A DNA stretch of 5,612 nt from CAYFIW01 sp964343265 (lineage in GTDB: Bacteria > Chloroflexota > Dehalococcoidia > Lucifugimonadales > UBA826), in the NCBI GenBank assembly GCA_964343265.1, contig CAYFIW010000072.1:1-5612 (forward strand), read 5' to 3'. A model generated the notes under the pieces. That model saw only the letters and a program-made list of their open reading frames with translations. It did not search any database and had not been told where the DNA came from. The position numbers were made by a program, and so were the translations under genes. Of the stretch, positions 1 to 4,880 are shown in pieces; positions within the stretch are counted from its first letter, which is position 1, and every line of letters starts with the position of its first letter.

Positions 1-948
1 TTGCTAGATGGAGAGGAAGTACAACCTGGACAAAGTACGTGGGCCCAACTTAAACCAGATAAGTCACTACCTGTTTTAAGGGGTGATCATTTCATTATTC
101 GGTCAAATATGACAACTTTGGGTGGCGGCAACATTGTAGATACTAATGCAAAAAGGCATAGAAGAAGACATTCTCCGACACTACAACGCCTAGAGTCACT
201 GCAATACGGAACACCTTCTGAAATATTGGTCAGCTGTGTTGACTCGAACCCTTCTTGCAGTTTTGATTTGTTGCTCTCATTGTCATCCTCTGATGCAGCC
301 GAGTTGATTAGTAATATTCAAACTCTGATTGAAGAAAGGGCTTTGATTGCAACGTCAAATAATATAAAGAGTGCACATTTTTTTTCAAAAAAAGGTTGGG
401 AGAGATTGGTTGATTTAGCGACGAAAAACCTCGAGTTGTTTCATCAGCAATTCCCATTAAGGCAAGGCATATCGAGAGAAGAATTGCGAAACAAACTCAG
501 TTTGTCTCAGGCAAGTTTCAGTTCCGTAATCAGTATGCTCCAGAAAGCAAAGAACTTAACGGAATCTAACTCTTTGATTTCAATATATGGTTACAAACCG
601 GAACTCTCAGAGGAACAAAATCAGTATGCTGAAAGATTTGTTAGTGATATATCAGAAGGAAGATTTTCACCTAGAACTGATCTAAAGATAGATGATGACA
701 TTTTGAATTTTCTATTAGAAAAAGGGAGACTTGTTAAAGTAGCTGACGGGGTCGTTTTTTCCAGGGAAATATTTGATGAAATGTTGTTAGGTGTGCGTAC
801 CTATATATCCCAAAACGATGAAATAACTGTTGGCGATTTCCGGGACCTTTATCAGACAAGCAGGAAATACGCATTGGCTGTACTAGATTACCTAGATCAG
901 CAACAAATAACGAAACGGGTGGGGGATGCAAGAGTTTTGAGAGATTAA
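1..948 (+). CDS. selB: Selenocysteine-specific translation elongation factor SelB, C-terminal part (5' end outside window)
   Basis: SelB is the EF-Tu-like GTPase that brings Sec-tRNA(Sec) to UGA codons marked by a SECIS hairpin in the mRNA. The 315 visible residues start inside the protein, so the N-terminal GTPase domain lies to the left and the first TTG is only an internal Leu codon. Full-length family members have roughly 600-650 residues. Residues about 1-50 look like the end of the EF-Tu-like domain III, including the family signature GGGNIVD at 41-47, followed by a basic stretch KRHRRRH at 51-57. The rest is a chain of winged-helix domains. The last one, about 265-315, is best conserved (ITVGDFRDL, TSRKYALAVLDYLD, TKRVGDARVL) and is the SECIS-binding end. 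The gene ends with TAA and converges on the minus-strand gene after 34 bp. It implies selenoprotein synthesis in the organism, but I see no selA, selC or selenoprotein gene here. Confidence 0.93.
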   Translation: MLDGEEVQPGQSTWAQLKPDKSLPVLRGDHFIIRSNMTTLGGGNIVDTNAKRHRRRHSPTLQRLESLQYGTPSEILVSCVDSNPSCSFDLLLSLSSSDAAELISNIQTLIEERALIATSNNIKSAHFFSKKGWERLVDLATKNLELFHQQFPLRQGISREELRNKLSLSQASFSSVISMLQKAKNLTESNSLISIYGYKPELSEEQNQYAERFVSDISEGRFSPRTDLKIDDDILNFLLEKGRLVKVADGVVFSREIFDEMLLGVRTYISQNDEITVGDFRDLYQTSRKYALAVLDYLDQQQITKRVGDARVLRD

Positions 949-961
949 CCGAATCTGAAAT

Positions 962-988
962 TTGTAAATGGGCGCAATGTGTTTACAA
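962..988. terminator. Weak inverted repeat between convergent genes
   Basis: TTGTAAA at 962-968 is complementary to TTTACAA at 982-988, with a 13-base loop. It lies between the stop codon of selB and the stop codon of the convergent minus-strand gene, and it overlaps that stop codon. The stem is short and AT-only apart from one pair, and neither side has a clear T-run, so a terminator role is only possible. Confidence 0.2.
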
Positions 989-1324
989 GCTGGGTTGATA
1001 GCCTAATTCTTCTAAAAGTGTGATTGATATTTGAGACGCTACTTCTTCCTCATCTACACAAATGTTTTCGATTGCCATCTTAAAAATAATTAATTGCCCC
1101 CTCATCACAGGGTCAGGTTGATAAGTATCTGATTTTGGGATGCGCTCAAGAAGGCTCAGGAGATCAATTTCATATTCAAGGTCAGTGCCAAGGAGATCAG
1201 ATTTTTCAGCTATAGTTGATACTACAACATCAATTTCTTTAAGACATGACTTTAATTCATCAGGCATCTTGGCCACTGCCATATCGACGATTGATTGAAA
1301 TTTCCGATCAGATAAAGTGAACAC
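983..1324 (-). CDS. PF06262-like (zincin-like metallopeptidase fold) protein lacking the HExxH histidines
   Basis: The protein has 113 residues and a GTG start. PF06262 proteins are small (about 110-140 residues) cytosolic zincin-like proteins of poorly known role. Recalled family features line up along the length: an N-terminal helix of the type F..lV..A...lP (FQSIVDMAVAKMP, 9-21), a VVV strand (33-35), LLG (44-46), a strand of the type I.iY...I (LIIFKMAIENIC, 78-89), then EEEV (92-95). In active members a T-V-x-H-E-I-x-H motif follows. Here it reads TLLEELGY (102-109): the Glu (E106) remains, but the histidines are replaced by E105 and Y109, and the protein stops four residues later. The metal site therefore appears lost. 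I saw no intact motif in the reading frame past the stop. There is no signal peptide or membrane segment. It diverges from the enolase-superfamily gene over 129 bp. The family assignment rests on pattern memory, so moderate confidence; that it is a real gene is more certain. Confidence 0.62.
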   Translation of the reverse strand: MFTLSDRKFQSIVDMAVAKMPDELKSCLKEIDVVVSTIAEKSDLLGTDLEYEIDLLSLLERIPKSDTYQPDPVMRGQLIIFKMAIENICVDEEEVASQISITLLEELGYQPSL

Positions 1325-1453
1325 CCAAAAATATTAGCATTATTCTTAAAAATTTCTATACCTAATTGACCCACATTTTGGCTTGGGATACCGTACTGAA
1401 TACATTTATCCAAATGGCTAATATGAGTTTACTGGAAAAGGTGAGGTATTCGA
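1325..1453. promoter_or_regulatory. Divergent intergenic region with probable promoters for both flanking genes
   Basis: This is 129 bp of AT-rich DNA between two divergent starts, so it must hold, or lie next to, promoters in both directions. On the plus strand TTGACC at 1366-1371 resembles a -35 box, but only weak -10 matches follow (around 1387-1394). On the minus strand a TTGGAT-like box can be paired with TATCCC 17 bases further on. Neither pair is convincing. A Shine-Dalgarno site for the plus-strand gene (GAGG, 1443-1446) lies 7 bases before its ATG. I see no clear operator palindrome or riboswitch-like fold. Confidence 0.35.
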
Positions 1454-2620
1454 ATGAAAGTGACCCAAATAAAGAAATTCCCAATAGCTGATGAGGACGG
1501 GAGAGTTTATTACATAGTAAAAGTTGAAACCGATTCCGGAATTTATGGATTAGGGGAAGTAGGAATTCGAAATTGGGGGGGTGCGATTGGTAAGGCCATC
1601 GAACATTTATCTGAAATCGTGATCGGGGAGGACCCTTTTAGTACCGAAAAATTGTGGCAATACATGTTTAGAGGGGGTTTTTTTCCGGCCGATAAAGTTT
1701 ATTCCTGTGCAATCAGTGCTATTGATATAGCACTATGGGACATAAAAGCAAAGGCCCTAGAAATGCCATTGTATAAGTTGTTGGGAGGTCCGGTAAGAGA
1801 CAAGGTGATTTGTTACCCGCACACCCAAGGAGATACTGTGGCGGATCTCCTTGATAATTGCAAAAGGCATATTGAAGATGGATGGAAGTTTGTGCGGTGG
1901 CATCAGCCGGAAACCGGCCCTTCTAGTGTTTATGTGGACAATATGAATACTTTGGAACCAATCGACTCAGTTAGGTTAGCAGAAGAACAGATAGCTACTA
2001 TTAGGGAAGCTATCGGGCCGGACATACAAATATGTTTTGATATGCATACCCGTCTGGATACTGCGCATGCGGTGGCATTATGTAAGGCCGTTGAACCATA
2101 TCGCCCTTTTTTTATGGAAGATCCTCTCAGGTCTGAAAATCCGGCTAGCTATCGTACTTTAGCTAGACACGTCTCTTTGCCTATTGCAGCCGGAGAACAG
2201 TGGGCAACGAAATGGCCCTTCAGAGAAGTTATAGAGGAAGAATTGATAAATTATGCTCGCATTGATTTGTGCATAGTTGGTGGAATTACAGAGGCTTTAA
2301 AGATAACTCACTGGGCTGAGACGCACTACATAGATATCGTACCTCATAACCCTTTAGGTCCAGTAAGTGCAGCTGCTTGTGTTGCTCTTTGTATGGCTTC
2401 AACTAACGTGGGAGTGCAGGAAATGCCCCGTAGACCTGGCTCTTATGCTACTGATCTTTTCCCAAAGCAGATAGAATGGGAAAATGGATATGCATGGTGC
2501 CCTGATGAGCCAGGTATGGGAGTAGATTTCGATGAAGAACTGGCCATAAACAAAATTGTGGATCCGACAGGATGGCCCCCTCAACTTAGAAGAAATGACG
2601 GGTCGTTCACCAATTGGTAA
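1454..2620 (+). CDS. Enolase-superfamily dehydratase (mandelate racemase/muconate lactonizing type, ManD/RspA- or GalD-like)
   Basis: The protein has 388 residues, normal for the superfamily, with ATG preceded by GAGG at 7 bases. Enolase-superfamily dehydratases remove the proton alpha to a carboxylate using a Mg2+ ion and eliminate water, typically from sugar acids. Residues 1-120 form the capping domain, which includes an AIDIALWDIKAK-type helix (89-100) and LLGGPVRDKV (109-118). The rest is the beta/alpha barrel. Metal ligands are readable as D196, E222 and E248, exactly 26 residues apart each time. H198 (in DMH) and H298 (in PHNPLGP) are the expected acid/base histidines, and the GGITEALKI segment lies at 276-284. 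At the second barrel strand, R148 and Y160 replace the KxK motif of racemases. Their spacing of 12 matches the Arg/Tyr dyad recalled for mannonate dehydratase. The substrate cannot be fixed from sequence: mannonate, galactonate or another hydroxy acid are all possible. The gene may be transcribed with the thiolase-like gene 130 bp downstream, but that gap could hold a separate promoter. Confidence 0.9.
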   Translation: MKVTQIKKFPIADEDGRVYYIVKVETDSGIYGLGEVGIRNWGGAIGKAIEHLSEIVIGEDPFSTEKLWQYMFRGGFFPADKVYSCAISAIDIALWDIKAKALEMPLYKLLGGPVRDKVICYPHTQGDTVADLLDNCKRHIEDGWKFVRWHQPETGPSSVYVDNMNTLEPIDSVRLAEEQIATIREAIGPDIQICFDMHTRLDTAHAVALCKAVEPYRPFFMEDPLRSENPASYRTLARHVSLPIAAGEQWATKWPFREVIEEELINYARIDLCIVGGITEALKITHWAETHYIDIVPHNPLGPVSAAACVALCMASTNVGVQEMPRRPGSYATDLFPKQIEWENGYAWCPDEPGMGVDFDEELAINKIVDPTGWPPQLRRNDGSFTNW

Positions 2621-2638
2621 ATGGATTTATATATAGGT

Positions 2639-2667
2639 TTGTGTATAAAGAGATTTAGATGTATTCT
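2639..2667 (+). promoter_or_regulatory. Candidate promoter upstream of the thiolase-like gene
   Basis: The 130-bp gap after the enolase-superfamily gene contains TTGTGT (2639-2644), a 17-base spacer, and TATTCT (2662-2667), a loose sigma70-like pair about 85 bases before the ATG at 2751. I found no terminator hairpin after 2620, so read-through from upstream is equally possible. Confidence 0.22.
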
Positions 2668-2734
2668 TCCCTCTGGACTTTGCATAGTCAGTGATCTGAT
2701 TGCAGTTGTCCCAGACAAAATGTTATCTAAACAT

Positions 2735-2739
2735 GGAGG
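2735..2739 (+). promoter_or_regulatory. Ribosome binding site that fixes the thiolase-like start at 2751
   Basis: GGAGG lies 11 bases before ATG at 2751. It overlaps an in-frame ATG at 2733 and lies downstream of an in-frame TTG at 2700, neither of which has its own site. The 2751 start also gives the usual family N-terminus (MTDLRKTVAIVG). Confidence 0.75.
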
Positions 2740-2750
2740 TACATAAATTA

Positions 2751-3893
2751 ATGACCGATTTAAGAAAAACGGTTGCAATAGTAGGTGTAGATGAATCAGA
2801 TGAAATAGGCAAAGTACCTGATAAATCTAATCTTCAACACCATGCTGAAGCAGCCCACAATGCATTGGACGATGCCGGGATGTCCATGAAAGATGTTAAT
2901 GGCTTGTTTACAGCAGGGACGTCTACTTTGAATTTAGCCGAATATCTTGGCATTGAACCTAGCTTTACGGACACCACAGCTGTTGGCGGTTCATCATTCA
3001 TAATACATATAGCTCATGCGATGGCAGCGATAAATGCTGGCTATTGTGACGTTGCGCTGGTGACTCATGGTGAGGCTGGAAGAAGTAGAAGAAGCCGACC
3101 AGGCGGAGATGCAGCTGATCCAGGGTCTCAGTTTGAGAGTCCATATGGATTTCTAGGTGCTCCAATCAACTACGCAATGGCTGCCAGGAGATATATGCAC
3201 CAATACGGTGAAGATAAAACCCGACAGGCTATGGCAGAAGTTGCGGTTGCTACTCGTAAATGGGCACAACTCAACCCTAAAGCATATATGCAAGATGATA
3301 TGACTTTTGACGATTATCATGATTCACGGTGGATTTCTTGGCCGTTTCATTTGCTAGACTGTTGTCTGGTGACGGATGCTGGTGGAGCTTACGTGATCAC
3401 ATCGGCGGAAAGGGCTCGAGATGCGAAGAAAAAGCCAGTATGGGTTTTAGGTGCGGCAGAATCGCACGACCACAATTTGATCAGCCAAATGCCAGACTTA
3501 ACCAGGACAGTTGCGAAGAACACCGGTCCATCCGCCTTAGAGAGATCAGGTGTAACGCATGATGATATAGATCTGGCTATGATTTATGACTCCTTCACTT
3601 ACACAGTGCTTGCTACTTTGGAAAGTTTAGGATTTTGTGGACCTGGTGAGGCTCCGGATTTTGTAGCTAACCAGAGGACCGCACCAGGTGGAGATTTTGC
3701 TATGAATACCTCAGGGGGAGGTTTGTCATATACTCATTCTGGAATGTATGGCATGTTTCTCGTGCTAGAGGCCGTAAGACAGCTGAGAGGTGAGTGTGGA
3801 GATCGTCAGCTGGACGATCCAAAACTTTGTCTCATAAATGGTACGGGCGGATCGCTTTCCTCGACTGGAACTACGGTTCTAGCAGTAGATTAA
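2751..3893 (+). CDS. Thiolase-fold protein of the lipid-transfer/SCP-x-like group without the catalytic Cys; partner of the DUF35 gene
   Basis: The protein has 380 residues. The start is set by GGAGG at 2735 and by the family N-terminus. It has the thiolase fold: an N-terminal strand AIVGVDESDEIG (9-20), the nucleophile-loop region TTAVGGSSF (75-83), YDSFT (279-283) where thiolases have NEAF/HEAF, GGGLSYTHSGMYG (322-334) carrying H329, and a C-terminal NGTGGSLSST (363-372) where thiolases have a CxG motif. The nucleophilic Cys is replaced (G80/S81) and the second catalytic Cys is absent, so it should not work as a classical Claisen thiolase. Related Cys-less proteins pair with DUF35 proteins. 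In steroid degradation the Ltp2-type pair is a retro-aldolase on acyl-CoA, which makes an aldol-type C-C lyase or ligase the best guess here. Tyr279, Tyr284 and Tyr327 near H329 are candidate catalytic residues. No signal peptide is seen. The DUF35 gene follows after 16 bp and is certainly cotranscribed. The substrate is unknown. Confidence 0.88.
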   Translation: MTDLRKTVAIVGVDESDEIGKVPDKSNLQHHAEAAHNALDDAGMSMKDVNGLFTAGTSTLNLAEYLGIEPSFTDTTAVGGSSFIIHIAHAMAAINAGYCDVALVTHGEAGRSRRSRPGGDAADPGSQFESPYGFLGAPINYAMAARRYMHQYGEDKTRQAMAEVAVATRKWAQLNPKAYMQDDMTFDDYHDSRWISWPFHLLDCCLVTDAGGAYVITSAERARDAKKKPVWVLGAAESHDHNLISQMPDLTRTVAKNTGPSALERSGVTHDDIDLAMIYDSFTYTVLATLESLGFCGPGEAPDFVANQRTAPGGDFAMNTSGGGLSYTHSGMYGMFLVLEAVRQLRGECGDRQLDDPKLCLINGTGGSLSSTGTTVLAVD

Positions 3894-3896
3894 TTT

Positions 3897-3902
3897 AAGG
3901 AG
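3897..3902 (+). promoter_or_regulatory. Strong ribosome binding site of the DUF35 gene
   Basis: AAGGAG lies 7 bases before ATG 3910, inside the 16-bp gap after the thiolase-like stop codon. This confirms both the start and independent initiation within the two-gene transcript. Confidence 0.85.
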
Positions 3903-3909
3903 TTTACAA

Positions 3910-4329
3910 ATGGCATATAACAAACCAATACCTGTTCCACAGGGAGAATCCGACGTTTATTGGCAAAAGGCCAAAGAAAAAGAATTGTGGCTAAGATACT
4001 GTAATGGCTGCGAAGAGGCATATTTCTACCCCACAGATTTTTGCCGCAATATAGAATGCGCTACTCCACGAGACACCAAATGGGTAAAGGCTTCAGGCAA
4101 AGCAACATTGTTTACATACGGTATTGTTCAGAGAGCACCTCATCCTGGTTTTGTTGATGATGTTCCCTTTGTCACTGCAGTAGTGGAGCTGGAAGAAGGA
4201 CCCAAAATGCCCACTAATATAGTGATAGAGGACCCCACGCCAGAAAACTTGCAGATCGGTATGGCTTTGGAAGTTGTGTTTGAAGACATAACTGATGAGT
4301 TAGCCCTCCCGAAGTTCAAACCAGTATAG
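3910..4329 (+). CDS. DUF35 Zn-ribbon/OB-fold protein, acyl-CoA-binding partner of the thiolase-like enzyme
   Basis: The protein has 139 residues, a normal DUF35 length. DUF35 proteins consist of an N-terminal helix, a rubredoxin-like zinc ribbon and a C-terminal OB fold. They form complexes with thiolase-fold enzymes: in the archaeal thiolase/HMG-CoA synthase complex the DUF35 protein holds the CoA arm, and in actinobacterial steroid degradation it pairs with Ltp2. Visible here are the helix with DVYWQKAKEKEL (15-26), the ribbon cysteines C31 and C34 (CNGC) and C45 and C50 (CRNIEC), and an OB fold from about 58 to 130 (GKATLFTYGIV, PFVTAVVELEEG, GMALEVVFED). The second knuckle is C-x4-C rather than the CPxC I expect. 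Zinc binding is still plausible, because all four cysteines are present. The gene is 16 bp behind the thiolase-like gene, so the pair very likely forms one hetero-oligomeric enzyme. A hairpin follows the stop. Confidence 0.92.
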   Translation: MAYNKPIPVPQGESDVYWQKAKEKELWLRYCNGCEEAYFYPTDFCRNIECATPRDTKWVKASGKATLFTYGIVQRAPHPGFVDDVPFVTAVVELEEGPKMPTNIVIEDPTPENLQIGMALEVVFEDITDELALPKFKPV

Positions 4330-4341
4330 AAACAGACAAAT

Positions 4342-4377
4342 ATGGAAGGGGGATTGTGTGCATAATCCCTCTTCTAT
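4342..4377 (+). terminator. Hairpin after the thiolase-like/DUF35 unit
   Basis: An 11-bp stem pairs 4345-4355 (GAAGGGGGATT) with 4364-4374 (AATCCCTCTTC). It contains one G-U pair, extends by three more pairs including another G-U, and has an 8-base loop. It starts 12 bases after the DUF35 stop codon and sits between convergent genes. There is no T-run on the plus-strand side. Read on the minus strand it is followed by a T-rich stretch (TTTGTCTGTTT), so it may also serve the convergent DUF971 gene, although the G-U pairs become A-C mismatches in that direction. Confidence 0.5.
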
Positions 4378-4431
4378 GAGCCCCGTCTTATTGAATGGTC
4401 CTTAAGCTGGCTCAATTTTGGGATATGTATG

Positions 4432-4755
4432 TCAATTGCAGCTGCTACAAGGGCACATTGTTCTTAACGTATCAAATGGGAAAATACCAGTGTAGTGGGC
4501 ATCACTCCACAAAAATTGAATCGCGTAATTGCCTATCATTAAATGGTCTTCTGCCACTAAATCAGAAGGGACACTAGCAGGGTCCAGTAATTGTCTTTTG
4601 CTCCACTCTTCAACGCATTCGGCACATTGGCAACTGATTCTAATTTCTCTAGCCCCATATGTGCTTTCGTGCCCGTCGTCCCATCGTATTAATATTTTAT
4701 CGCCGTAAACACCGACTTTTTCTATTTTTATGCCTTGAGTCAAATCTTGCTCCAT
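4432..4755 (-). CDS. DUF971 (gamma-butyrobetaine hydroxylase N-terminal-like) protein with two CxCxxC motifs
   Basis: The protein has 107 residues if it starts at ATG 4755. An in-frame TTG at 4887 would add 44 residues without family character and would overlap the next gene's start. DUF971 occurs alone, fused to Mrp/ApbC-type Fe-S carrier ATPases, or as the N-terminal domain of gamma-butyrobetaine hydroxylase, where it binds zinc through CxCxxC and a distant His. Here C42, C44, C47 (CQCAEC) and H87 match that site, with about 40 residues between the last Cys and the His, as in the hydroxylase. GNYAIQFLWSDAHYTGIF (75-92) is the typical second half. A second motif, C101, C103, C106 (CPCSSC), ends the protein. 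The two halves resemble each other (W25-D27-H29 ... IR ... CxCxxC and W83-D85-H87 ... LR ... CxCxxC). There is no oxygenase domain. Likely cytosolic. Role unknown; iron-sulfur or metal handling is a guess from the fusions. It diverges from the RdhA-like gene. Confidence 0.85.
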   Translation of the reverse strand: MEQDLTQGIKIEKVGVYGDKILIRWDDGHESTYGAREIRISCQCAECVEEWSKRQLLDPASVPSDLVAEDHLMIGNYAIQFLWSDAHYTGIFPFDTLRTMCPCSSCN

Positions 4756-4785
4756 TTCTTCGTCTACATACAAGGATAACTTTAC

Positions 4786-4814
4786 ACAATATTTTTGGAC
4801 AGGTAAAAAATCAA
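4786..4814 (-). promoter_or_regulatory. Candidate sigma70-type promoter of the DUF971 gene
   Basis: On the minus strand TTGATT (4814-4809) is followed, after exactly 17 bases, by TATTGT (4791-4786). Each box matches the consensus at 4 of 6 positions. Transcription would start near 4779, giving a leader of about 24 bases before the ATG at 4755. This favours that start over the TTG at 4887, which would lie upstream of the promoter. The Shine-Dalgarno site is poor (GAAGAA directly before ATG). Confidence 0.42.
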
Positions 4815-4827
4815 ATAAAACTTGTTC

Positions 4828-4833
4828 TATAAT
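4828..4833 (+). promoter_or_regulatory. Perfect -10 box upstream of the RdhA-like gene
   Basis: TATAAT lies 47 bases before the TTG start at 4881, so transcription would begin near 4840 with a leader of about 41 bases. No good -35 box sits at the right distance: TTGGAC at 4795-4800 is too far upstream, so an activator or another sigma region may compensate. It faces away from the DUF971 promoter only a few bases away. Confidence 0.4.
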
Positions 4834-4867
4834 CTCATCATGTCCGAGGTAAAAGAAATTATTAATC

Positions 4868-4872
4868 GAGAG
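4868..4872 (+). promoter_or_regulatory. Ribosome binding site supporting the TTG start of the RdhA-like gene
   Basis: GAGAG lies 8 bases before TTG 4881. The reading frame opens only at 4866, after TAA at 4863, and the next in-frame ATG is about 85 codons inside a region that still looks like the family. TTG 4881 is therefore the only good start. Confidence 0.6.
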
Positions 4873-4880
4873 TTCATAAT

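Noticed and set aside
1..3. TTG at the very first base as the start of a 315-residue protein
   Set aside because: The protein begins in the middle of the SelB domain III, so the gene simply enters from the left edge.
734..931. 65-residue minus-strand open frame inside selB
   Set aside because: It is antisense to the well-conserved SelB winged-helix end and has no family resemblance.
950..985. Frameshift or read-through restoring an HExxH motif in the PF06262-like gene
   Set aside because: The codons after its stop read THCAH... with no HExxH pattern, and the upstream frame is clean, so I see no sign of a recent frameshift.
2700..2750. Longer thiolase-like protein from TTG 2700 or ATG 2733
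   Set aside because: Neither has a ribosome binding site, the ATG overlaps the GGAGG used for 2751, and the extra residues have no family character.
3329..3562. 77-residue plus-strand open frame inside the thiolase-like gene
   Set aside because: It is a shifted frame of a conserved gene, without a ribosome binding site or recognisable motif.
4395..4577. 60-residue plus-strand open frame across the DUF971 3' end
   Set aside because: It is antisense to the conserved GNYAI...CPCSSC region of the DUF971 protein, and the sequence looks random.
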